DNA of 6,392 nt from Geothermovivens sp964644845 (GTDB taxonomy: Bacteria > Zhuqueibacterota > Zhuqueibacteria > Oleimicrobiales > Geothermoviventaceae): positions 1 to 6,392 of the forward strand of contig CAZXXS010000063.1 in NCBI GenBank assembly GCA_964644845.1. Reading direction: 5' to 3'. Under the pieces are notes generated by a model, which was not told where the DNA came from, did not search any database, and saw nothing but the letters and a program-made list of their open reading frames with translations. Position 1 is the stretch's first letter, and each line of letters begins with the position of its first letter. Made by a program: the position numbers and the translations under genes. Positions 1-5,199 of this stretch are shown here, piece by piece.

Positions 1-1618
1 TGTCGTCCGTGGAATCCGGGTCCACGACGAAGTAACCCAGCCGCTCGAACTGGAAGCGCTCGCCCGGCTCGGCATCTGCCAGGCTGGGTTCCACGTAAGC
101 CGTGACGATTTGCAGCGAGTCCGGGTTGATGTTGGCGGTGAAATCCTGGCCCTCTTCGACCTCATTGGGGTCGGGCTTCGTGAACAAGTGATCGTAAAGC
201 CGCACTTCCGCTTCCAAGGCGTGCTCTGCCGAGACCCAGTGCAGAGTGGCTTTGACCTTGCGGCCGTCGGGGGCGTCGCCACCCCGTGTGGCCGGGTCGT
301 ACGTGCACCGCAATTCCACCACCTCGCCGGTCTCGGGGTCTTTAACCACGTCCACGCACTTGATGAAGTACGCGTACCGCAAGCGCACTTCGCGTCCCGG
401 TGCCAGACGGTAGAACTTCCGTGGCGGATCTTCCCGGAAATCGTCCCGCTCGATGTAGAGAACTTTCGAGAACGGGACCTTTCGTGTCCCCTGACTCAGG
501 TCCTCAGGATTGTTGATGCAGTCCATGTACTCCACCTGGTCATCGGGGTAGTTTTCGATGACCACGCGCAGCGGTCGAAGCACGGCCATCTTGCGCGGGG
601 CACGTTTGTTGAGATCCTGGCGCACGCAGTGCTCCAGCAGGGCGATGTCCACCACGCTGTTGCTCTTGGCCACCCCAATGCGCTCGCAGAAATCGCGGAT
701 GGCCTCGGGGGTGTAACCGCGCCGTCGAAGGCCCGACAGCGTGGGCATCCGGGGATCGTCCCAGCCGCGTACGTACCCCTCTTCCACCAAGCGGCGGAGC
801 TTGCGTTTGCTCAGGACAGTGTACGTAAGCTCCAGACGGGCAAACTCGATTTGTCGCGGGTGGTGCACGCCGAGGGCATCCAGAAACCAATCGTAAAGCG
901 GGCGGTGATCCTCGAATTCCAACGTGCAGATGGAATGGGTAATGCCCTCGATGGAATCGCTTTGCCCGTGCGCCCAATCGTACGTGGGGTAAATGCACCA
1001 CGTCTTTCCCGTCCGGTGATGTTCAGCGTGGATGATTCGGTACATCACCGGATCGCGCAAATTCAGGTTGGGCGATTTCATGTCGATCTTGGCCCGGAGT
1101 ACTTTTGAACCGTCAGGAAACTCACCCTTCCGCATCCGTTCGAAAAGGTCCAGATTTTCTTCCACGGAACGGTTTCGGTACGGACTTTCCTTGCCGGGTT
1201 CCGTCAGCGTGCCGCGGTAGCGCCGGATTTCCTCCGCGCTCAGGTCGTCGACGTACGCTTTGCCCGCCTTGATGAGCTGAACAGCCCATTTGTAGAGTTG
1301 CTCAAAATAATCGGAGGCGTAGAATTCCCGATCCTCCCAGTCGTAGCCGAGCCAGCGTACGTCGCGCTTGATCGACTCCACGTAGTGGGGATCTTCGGTC
1401 AGGGGGTTGGTGTCGTCGAAGCGCAAGTTGCACTTTCCACCGTATTCCGCGGCCAGGCCAAAATTGAGGACGATGGCTTTAGCGTGGCCGATGTGCAGGT
1501 AGCCGTTCGGTTCCGGCGGAAAACGAGTGTGCACCCGGTCGAAGCGACCGGATTTCAGATCCTCGTCGATGATTTCGTGGATGAACGTTCTGGGTTTGCT
1601 GTTGTCCGGTTCCGTCAT
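1..1618 (-). CDS. glnS: Glutaminyl-tRNA synthetase (GlnRS), 3' end cut by the window edge
   Basis: This class I aminoacyl-tRNA synthetase attaches glutamine to tRNA-Gln in the cytoplasm using ATP. The minus strand is open for 539 codons from ATG 1618 to the left edge. Visible motifs are PPEPNG (34-39) followed by LHIGH (41-45), the HIGH-type ATP site; the tRNA and amino-acid pocket stretch around CIYPTYDW (208-215); CTLEFEDHRPLYDW (231-244); VLSKRKL (268-274), the KMSKS-type loop; and WDDPRMPTLSGLRRRGY shortly after it. The C-terminal anticodon-binding beta-barrels follow, with motifs such as DGRKVK and HWVSAEHALE. Similarity to E. coli GlnRS (about 554 aa), compared from memory, is continuous, so only about 15-20 C-terminal residues should be missing. 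The ATG is the first possible start: an in-frame TAA lies ten codons upstream with no start codon between. An AGGAG lies 12 nt ahead of the start, a rather long spacing. GlnRS rather than GluRS is supported by full-length collinearity and the beta-barrel C-terminus. Confidence 0.97.
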   Translation of the reverse strand, partial: MTEPDNSKPRTFIHEIIDEDLKSGRFDRVHTRFPPEPNGYLHIGHAKAIVLNFGLAAEYGGKCNLRFDDTNPLTEDPHYVESIKRDVRWLGYDWEDREFYASDYFEQLYKWAVQLIKAGKAYVDDLSAEEIRRYRGTLTEPGKESPYRNRSVEENLDLFERMRKGEFPDGSKVLRAKIDMKSPNLNLRDPVMYRIIHAEHHRTGKTWCIYPTYDWAHGQSDSIEGITHSICTLEFEDHRPLYDWFLDALGVHHPRQIEFARLELTYTVLSKRKLRRLVEEGYVRGWDDPRMPTLSGLRRRGYTPEAIRDFCERIGVAKSNSVVDIALLEHCVRQDLNKRAPRKMAVLRPLRVVIENYPDDQVEYMDCINNPEDLSQGTRKVPFSKVLYIERDDFREDPPRKFYRLAPGREVRLRYAYFIKCVDVVKDPETGEVVELRCTYDPATRGGDAPDGRKVKATLHWVSAEHALEAEVRLYDHLFTKPDPNEVEEGQDFTANINPDSLQIVTAYVEPSLADAEPGERFQFERLGYFVVDPDSTDD

Positions 1619-1630
1619 GTTGGTGTTGAA

Positions 1631-1635
1631 CTCCT
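1631..1635 (-). promoter_or_regulatory. Probable ribosome binding site of glnS
   Basis: The minus strand reads AGGAG here, 12 nt before the ATG at 1618. The spacing is longer than the usual 5-9 nt, but no better purine tract lies closer and the reading frame allows no other start. Confidence 0.5.
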
Positions 1636-1804
1636 GTTGGTTACGTTACGGTGCACAAAATCGAGATCTGACGTGAGTGTCAGGCTATCCAGCACACAAA
1701 TCATCAGCGCATTGCCAAGGAAAAGAGGGTGCCCACGGGCGGCCTGGCCTGTACCGGATGTTTGAGCTGTGCGTTTTCGAAGCCAGTGTGGTCCAAGTGG
1801 CCAG

Positions 1805-2020
1805 TTATGCCGGGAGTTCCGGCTTTTCTTCCAGGCTGAAGCGAATCTCCGCCGGGCTTCCAAGATGCTCCGAAGCATTAAGAATCTCAATGCTGACCAG
1901 ATTCCCCGCTTCATCCCAATCGAGGATGTAGCCAGGTCTGACCTCATCGCTTTCCGACACCGCTGTGTCCGAGAACACGATGGTCAGGGTGTCGGTGTCC
2001 CGGTCGTAAAGTATTTTCAT
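1805..2020 (-). CDS. DUF2283 family small protein
   Basis: This 71-aa acidic protein begins MKILYDRDTDTLTIVFSD and continues with a GYILDWDEAGNLVSIEILNAS segment (30-50). That is the characteristic DUF2283 pattern: an N-terminal K-I-x-Y-D-x-x-x-D-x-L strand, an S-E-S-x-E-V turn (22-27), and the I-L-D-x-D-x-x-G-x-L-V-x-I-E-I-L-x-A-S block. The length fits the family, whose members are usually 60-80 aa. Its ATG overlaps the TGA of the upstream DUF4258 gene (ATGA at 2020-2017), so the two are probably translationally coupled. No strong Shine-Dalgarno precedes it; only a GGGG tract about 9 nt upstream is visible. The biochemical role of DUF2283 is not established. Its repeated pairing with DUF4258 has led to suggestions of a toxin-antitoxin-like unit in which this acidic partner would be the antitoxin; that is inference here. 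Confidence 0.9.
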   Translation of the reverse strand: MKILYDRDTDTLTIVFSDTAVSESDEVRPGYILDWDEAGNLVSIEILNASEHLGSPAEIRFSLEEKPELPA

Positions 2021-2286
2021 GGCCTGTTACCCCAGTACTTACGTATTTTGCTTGTCCGGTACGCCGTTATCACTTTCGGAGGATTTACAGAGTAGTTCAC
2101 AAAGACCCACAGTAAGTGTGGTTTTCCCTGATCTGAATGCAAAATCGACTGGTGGATTTTCTCTCCGCTGCTTTTACCTTCAAGAACCTGCTGGAGAGAA
2201 ACCAGGACGCGTTTCACCTCGTCCAACGAGATTCCCCGGATAGCGATCCGGGAAAGTGCGTGCCTTGTGAACTGGAATTCGGACAC
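2017..2286 (-). CDS. DUF4258 domain-containing small protein
   Basis: This 89-aa basic protein starts FQFTRHALSRIAIRGISLDEVKRVL (5-28), the typical DUF4258 opening (F-x-x-H-A-x-x-R-x-x-x-R-G-I-S-x-x-E-V). It ends with a beta-rich stretch, HLLWVFVNYS (57-66) and PPKVITAYRTSKIRKYW (69-85), matching the usual V-I-T-x-Y-x terminal strand. The fold is thought to resemble small RelE/BrnT-like toxins, but catalysis has not been shown. The start is GTG at 2286: the in-frame codon just upstream is TGA, and a GGGGC tract 7 nt ahead is the only ribosome-binding candidate. The gene overlaps the DUF2283 gene by 4 nt (ATGA), indicating one transcription unit. Candidate functional residues are His9, Arg13 and Arg17. 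A toxin role is inferred from family pairing and basic charge only. Confidence 0.88.
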   Translation of the reverse strand: MSEFQFTRHALSRIAIRGISLDEVKRVLVSLQQVLEGKSSGEKIHQSILHSDQGKPHLLWVFVNYSVNPPKVITAYRTSKIRKYWGNRP

Positions 2287-2454
2287 TCAGTTGCCCCGAG
2301 AACCTAATCCTACTACGTCAGATTCCCGGTGATCTTCTTGCCGGTTCAGCCTGCTTCAGCAAACGCCTCTTTGCGTAGCCCGGGGAGCAAATCCGCGGGC
2401 GGAGAAGCTACATCGCGCTTTTCGCTTCCTCCAAGTGAACCTGACGCAGTAGTG
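2287..2454. other. Intergenic spacer with a possible decayed coding remnant
   Basis: These 168 bp separate the GxGYxYP gene from the DUF4258/DUF2283 cassette. I see no convincing promoter or rho-independent terminator. One minus-strand frame reads DLLPGLRKEAFAEAG, a single TGA, then TGKKITGNLT before several stops, which is suggestive of broken coding sequence but far too short to prove it. The promoter for the DUF cassette, if separate, must lie here but cannot be picked out by eye. Confidence 0.25.
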
Positions 2455-4533
2455 CTAATTCCTCGGTTTTTCCAAAAACCTCTCCTCGTATGTGGGTTCC
2501 GTGCCCGCCATTTTCAGGAAAACATCCAGGGGAACCAGCTCAAACTCCGGACCAAGCTTGTCCAGGATGCTCTTCACGCGCTTGATGTCGCTGGATTCCC
2601 GAACGTGCAAAAGCAGGAAGTACGGCCGCTTCTTGTTGACGGCGGCCAGCTCGTACAGATCCGCCACGGCGTCGTCCACCGGTCGCGTGGGTGACAGGTA
2701 GTAGTCGTACGAGATGAGGGGCCGACCATCTCGAACCGCAAACGTGAATGCGGGCGCGTAGCCGTTGATGAAACCGATGGCATTCGGCAAATGGCGGTAG
2801 TACATGTCGACGACTTCGCGCGTCAGTTCGGTGTTGCCTTCCACAGTGGCCCCTTCAGAGTAGTCCATGATCTCGAAGACCTGCAGGTCCAGTTTTTCCA
2901 TGAGGTCTCGCGTCATGTCCAGAAGCTTGCCCAGGTACTTCTTAGGCACAGCTTTTGGGTACAGGTAGCCAGGTCCGGAGAGTGCGCCGATGAAGTAGTC
3001 GTTTGGCGTCGCCTCGGTGTAGAAGAACTCAAGCATGGCCGGGGCCATCCAGTAGTAGTTCATCGTCACTTCCCAGGCGTAGGGAATCTCGCCCCGGCCG
3101 GGTTTGGTCCAGGCGCCGAGTCCAATTCCGTCCGACTGTACACAGGTGATGTACACCTTTTTGTCCGGAATCAGGGTCTCGCCGGGCTTGATGTTGTGGT
3201 GGTTCCGGAACTCGAAGCCGGGCGAAAGAGGAATCTGGCTGCTGAAGCTCAAATTGGGTAGCGTGTGGAGCCCCTCAACCCGGAGGCCGTAGTGCGAGGT
3301 TAAAGTAACCCACTCGCGTTCCAGGTCTTTCTTGTAGGAGTGCCAACCCATCACCATCGAAAGGGGTTTCATCTGGCTGAGGATTTTGTTGGCCAGGGCA
3401 TACTCTTCTTTGTCGCTGGGTCTGGCCGACAAATCGTTGAAGAAAACCTTTTTGTAGATACCCCAGTCGGCGACACCCGGTTTCATCACACCTTTCCACT
3501 CGCCGCCCAACCAGACGATGAAGTCACGGCTACAGCGATCCCAGTAACGGTCGTAAGCCCACTGGTAGATTTCAGCATCGCTCTTCCCTTCGAACTTGCC
3601 GCGAAAATCCACGATGGGTTTGAGACCCGCTGCCTCGACCAGTGGGATGAGCTCTTCGCTGACCACGGCGGCGTGTTCCAGCCCAGCCACCGTGAAGGCC
3701 ACGATCAGGGAAGTGCGCACTTTCTTGTCCCACACCACGTAACCCTTCACGTACTGGCGGAGGCTGTCCAGGGCCTGTTTGGGCGACTTGAGTTCCGTGA
3801 ACGTGTAGTACCGCTTGTTCTTGTAGAAATCGAACACGTGGGGTGTGTAAGTGAAAGCCCACGTCTTCGGGTAAATGAAGTACAGTTTCGGTCCGTGGCT
3901 GTTTGCGATGCCCTGCAAGCTGATCAGGAACGCGTTCTCCGGCAGGCCTCCGTCGATTCGCCAGTCATCTTTCAAGTGCATGACAAAGGCGCGCTTTGTG
4001 CCCGCGCGTTTTAGCACGTACCGAATCACGGGGCCTCCGACGCGCGTGTTCCGGTGGATCGTGTACTCAAGCACGTCTGGATCGGGTTGGAGTTTGAACC
4101 AGTGCGTGGCCGAGATCCACGTCTTGCCTTGCGAACCGCGAACGGGGTAGTGAATGTCGAGACGCAGCGTTTTACCGTCATCAGTCCAACTGGCCTTCAC
4201 CTCGCGGGAGCTACCGGGAAGCATCGACAGGCCCATGAACACGTTTGTGGGCCAAACGCGATTTCGAACAGGCACCCGTTGGACGCGCCCGTCGGTACGA
4301 AGGACCAGAGTGTCGGTGAAGCTCCGTCTGCGCCCCCATTTCTGGACTAAAACTGTTTTGTCGCCGTTGACGTTAAACTGAAGGGTCAGCGTACGGTACA
4401 AACCGATCTCGGAACTCGCCTGGGGCACCAGCTCCCACTTACCGTTGAACGATGAGGCCGTGGTCGCCTTAACGGCTGGCACGACGAGGCTCAGCAAGAG
4501 AAACACCCGCAAAACTCTGGAAGCGATTTTCAT
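2455..4533 (-). CDS. Secreted GxGYxYP-family putative glycoside hydrolase with extra N-terminal beta-rich domain
   Basis: This 692-aa exported protein has the following layout. Residues 1-23 form a signal peptide (basic start, hydrophobic FLLLSLVV core, AVKA cleavage site). Residues about 24-180 are a beta-rich domain beginning FNGKWELVPQ, lipocalin-like in flavour. A GxGYxYP N-terminal part runs from about 183 (MHLKDDWRIDGGLPENAF, then SLQGIANSHGPKLYF at 205-219). The C-terminal part contains SDGIGLG (467-473), IPYAWEV and the diagnostic GPGYLYP motif (520-526). The family is annotated as putative glycoside hydrolases, but no substrate is established. The ATG at 4533 is preferred over the in-frame ATG at 4587 for three reasons: it opens directly into the signal peptide, it has AGAGGA 8 nt upstream, and the upstream ATG overlaps the likely -10 box. 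There is no T9SS sorting domain or lipobox, so it is probably periplasmic or released. It is transcribed divergently from the VOC gene. Confidence 0.85.
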   Translation of the reverse strand: MKIASRVLRVFLLLSLVVPAVKATTASSFNGKWELVPQASSEIGLYRTLTLQFNVNGDKTVLVQKWGRRRSFTDTLVLRTDGRVQRVPVRNRVWPTNVFMGLSMLPGSSREVKASWTDDGKTLRLDIHYPVRGSQGKTWISATHWFKLQPDPDVLEYTIHRNTRVGGPVIRYVLKRAGTKRAFVMHLKDDWRIDGGLPENAFLISLQGIANSHGPKLYFIYPKTWAFTYTPHVFDFYKNKRYYTFTELKSPKQALDSLRQYVKGYVVWDKKVRTSLIVAFTVAGLEHAAVVSEELIPLVEAAGLKPIVDFRGKFEGKSDAEIYQWAYDRYWDRCSRDFIVWLGGEWKGVMKPGVADWGIYKKVFFNDLSARPSDKEEYALANKILSQMKPLSMVMGWHSYKKDLEREWVTLTSHYGLRVEGLHTLPNLSFSSQIPLSPGFEFRNHHNIKPGETLIPDKKVYITCVQSDGIGLGAWTKPGRGEIPYAWEVTMNYYWMAPAMLEFFYTEATPNDYFIGALSGPGYLYPKAVPKKYLGKLLDMTRDLMEKLDLQVFEIMDYSEGATVEGNTELTREVVDMYYRHLPNAIGFINGYAPAFTFAVRDGRPLISYDYYLSPTRPVDDAVADLYELAAVNKKRPYFLLLHVRESSDIKRVKSILDKLGPEFELVPLDVFLKMAGTEPTYEERFLEKPRN

Positions 4534-4541
4534 GGGCGGTT

Positions 4542-4547
4542 TCCTCT
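4542..4547 (-). promoter_or_regulatory. Ribosome binding site of the GxGYxYP gene
   Basis: The minus strand reads AGAGGA here, 8 nt upstream of the ATG at 4533. Its position selects this start over the in-frame ATG 18 codons earlier. Confidence 0.7.
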
Positions 4548-4586
4548 TTGTTTTGGGGTGAATGGACTGCCAGTCTGACCGGCACA

Positions 4587-4615
4587 AGTATATCCCATTC
4601 GTGTGCTAAAATCAA
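4587..4615 (-). promoter_or_regulatory. Sigma70-type promoter of the GxGYxYP gene
   Basis: On the minus strand, TTGATT (4615-4610) is followed after exactly 17 bp by TATACT (4592-4587). These match the -35 consensus at 4 of 6 and the -10 consensus at 5 of 6. Transcription would start near 4580, giving a leader of roughly 45 nt that contains the AGAGGA ribosome binding site. The site lies in an AT-rich divergent spacer. It is read by eye, without experimental support. Confidence 0.6.
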
Positions 4616-4634
4616 GATTTTTCGACCTGTCTGC

Positions 4635-4665
4635 TTGCGATCGGGTCAACATTTAGCTAAGTTTA
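4635..4665 (+). promoter_or_regulatory. Candidate Bacteroidota-type promoter for the VOC gene
   Basis: TTG at 4635-4637 and TAAGTTTA at 4658-4665 are separated by 20 bp. This approximates the Bacteroidota -33 TTTG / -7 TAnnTTTG arrangement, with the final G replaced by A. It would leave a leader of about 100 nt before the ATG at 4774. A sigma70 reading (TTGCGA, 17 bp, TAAGTT) is possible but poor. Confidence is low because the opposite promoter in the same spacer follows the ordinary sigma70 pattern. Confidence 0.25.
4653..4660. repeat. Perfect 8-bp palindrome TTAGCTAA in the divergent promoter region
   Basis: TTAGCTAA is its own reverse complement. It sits between the two divergent genes and overlaps the candidate plus-strand -7 element by three bases. 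It is also flanked by two TCAAC direct repeats 21 bp apart (4645-4649 and 4666-4670). This could be a regulator binding site, but palindromes of 8 bp are common by chance in AT-rich DNA. Confidence 0.25.
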
Positions 4666-4760
4666 ATCAACAGCAGAACCGTGCCTGGTTGTGAACACAG
4701 AGTGTCCGTCGTTTCAGGCGAGGCCGTGTTCGACTGGATGGTGGAGGCAAGGGACCAGCA

Positions 4761-4767
4761 AAGGAGG
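4761..4767 (+). promoter_or_regulatory. Strong ribosome binding site of the VOC gene
   Basis: AAGGAGG lies 6 nt ahead of the ATG at 4774, a near-perfect anti-16S match at good spacing. It decides the start in favour of 4774 over the longer in-frame GTG 4681 and ATG 4738 options. Confidence 0.85.
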
Positions 4768-4773
4768 GTTGCC

Positions 4774-5133
4774 ATGTTCGACTCGCTCGACATTGTGATT
4801 TTGAATGTCTCCGATCTGGAGGAATCCAAGCGGTTCTACAAAGAGGTGATGGGTCTGGAGGTTAAGAACGAGTCCAAGGACTGGGTCGAATTCCAACTGG
4901 GTGAGACCTCTCTGGCAATCCGGCCCGAGCCCGAGGAGCTCAAGGATCCGCGTAAGGTAAAATGGGGACACGCGCTCGCGTTCAAAGTTGACGACGTCGA
5001 CGCTGTGTACAGGTACCTCGAAGAGCGCGGTGTTCATTTCCTGATTAAGCCTCGGGACGAGTTTTACGGGCGACACGCTGAATTTGTGGATCCAGACGGC
5101 CACATCTTCTCGATTACAACGCCGAGGCGCTGA
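4774..5133 (+). CDS. VOC (glyoxalase/bleomycin-resistance/dioxygenase) superfamily protein lacking usual metal ligands
   Basis: This 119-aa single-domain protein of the vicinal oxygen chelate fold is predicted to be cytoplasmic. The two beta-alpha-beta-beta-beta modules are visible: LDIVILNVSDLEESKRFYKE with VMGLEV (5-30) and WVEFQLGETSLAI (37-49), then GHALAFKVDDVDAVYRYLEERGV (65-87) and AEFVDPDGHIFSITTP (102-117). Two usual metal-ligand positions differ from glyoxalase I-type members. The first-strand His of the HVxLxV pattern is Ile7, and the Glu after DPDG is Ser113. His66 remains, and Glu44 may correspond to the other Glu. It is therefore more likely a binding-type (bleomycin-resistance-like) or otherwise divergent member than a metal-dependent glyoxalase. 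The ATG at 4774 is chosen for its strong AAGGAGG and because the fold starts immediately after it. It lies 66 bp before the T9SS cargo gene on the same strand and may be co-transcribed with it. The substrate is unknown. Confidence 0.88.
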   Translation: MFDSLDIVILNVSDLEESKRFYKEVMGLEVKNESKDWVEFQLGETSLAIRPEPEELKDPRKVKWGHALAFKVDDVDAVYRYLEERGVHFLIKPRDEFYGRHAEFVDPDGHIFSITTPRR

Positions 5134-5139
5134 GGCGCT
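5124..5139. repeat. Tandem 8-bp duplication across the VOC stop codon
   Basis: GAGGCGCT occurs twice back to back (5124-5131 and 5132-5139). The TGA stop is formed at the junction of the copies; a single copy would give a TAA stop at the same codon, so the protein would be unchanged by loss of one unit. Confidence 0.7.
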
Positions 5140-5188
5140 AAGTCGCAGGTGGCAACACAAGGGGGCTCAGACACGGATGTACGGTGAG

Positions 5189-5194
5189 AGGAGG
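5189..5194 (+). promoter_or_regulatory. Strong ribosome binding site of the T9SS cargo gene
   Basis: AGGAGG lies 5 nt before the GTG at 5200. It fixes GTG as the start, since no ATG is available before the signal peptide. Confidence 0.85.
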
Positions 5195-5199
5195 CTTAG

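Noticed and set aside
110..1108. A 332-codon plus-strand open frame opposite glnS
   Set aside because: It lies entirely antisense to an unmistakable GlnRS sequence, and its translation shows no recognisable domain; it is a shadow of GC-rich codon usage.
1720..1760. GC-rich stretch next to a short T-tract (minus strand) as a terminator for DUF2283
   Set aside because: Only 4-bp stems with too-small loops can be drawn, so it does not meet a rho-independent terminator pattern.
1615..1947. A 110-codon minus-strand open frame covering the glnS leader
   Set aside because: It overlaps DUF2283 out of frame and runs into the glnS start; no family resemblance or ribosome binding site was seen.
2376..2402. 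Inverted repeat GCCCG/CGGGC as a terminator of the GxGYxYP gene
   Set aside because: The 5-bp stem has a 13-nt loop and no following T-run, and similar matches are expected by chance in this base composition.
3340..4014. A 224-codon plus-strand open frame opposite the GxGYxYP gene
   Set aside because: It is antisense to a gene with a signal peptide, family motif and ribosome binding site, and has no domain signal of its own.
4534..4587. N-terminal extension of the GxGYxYP protein from the ATG at 4587
   Set aside because: It would bury the signal peptide 18 residues inside the protein, and its start overlaps the predicted -10 box.
4681..4773. Longer VOC protein from GTG 4681 or ATG 4738
   Set aside because: Neither has a ribosome binding site, the extra residues precede the fold, and the ATG at 4774 has a near-perfect AAGGAGG.
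4724..4783. Near-repeat GCC(G/A)TGTTCGACT at 4723-4735 and 4771-4783
   Set aside because: It is a short match with one mismatch and no similarity in the flanks; probably chance, though it resembles a duplicated start region.
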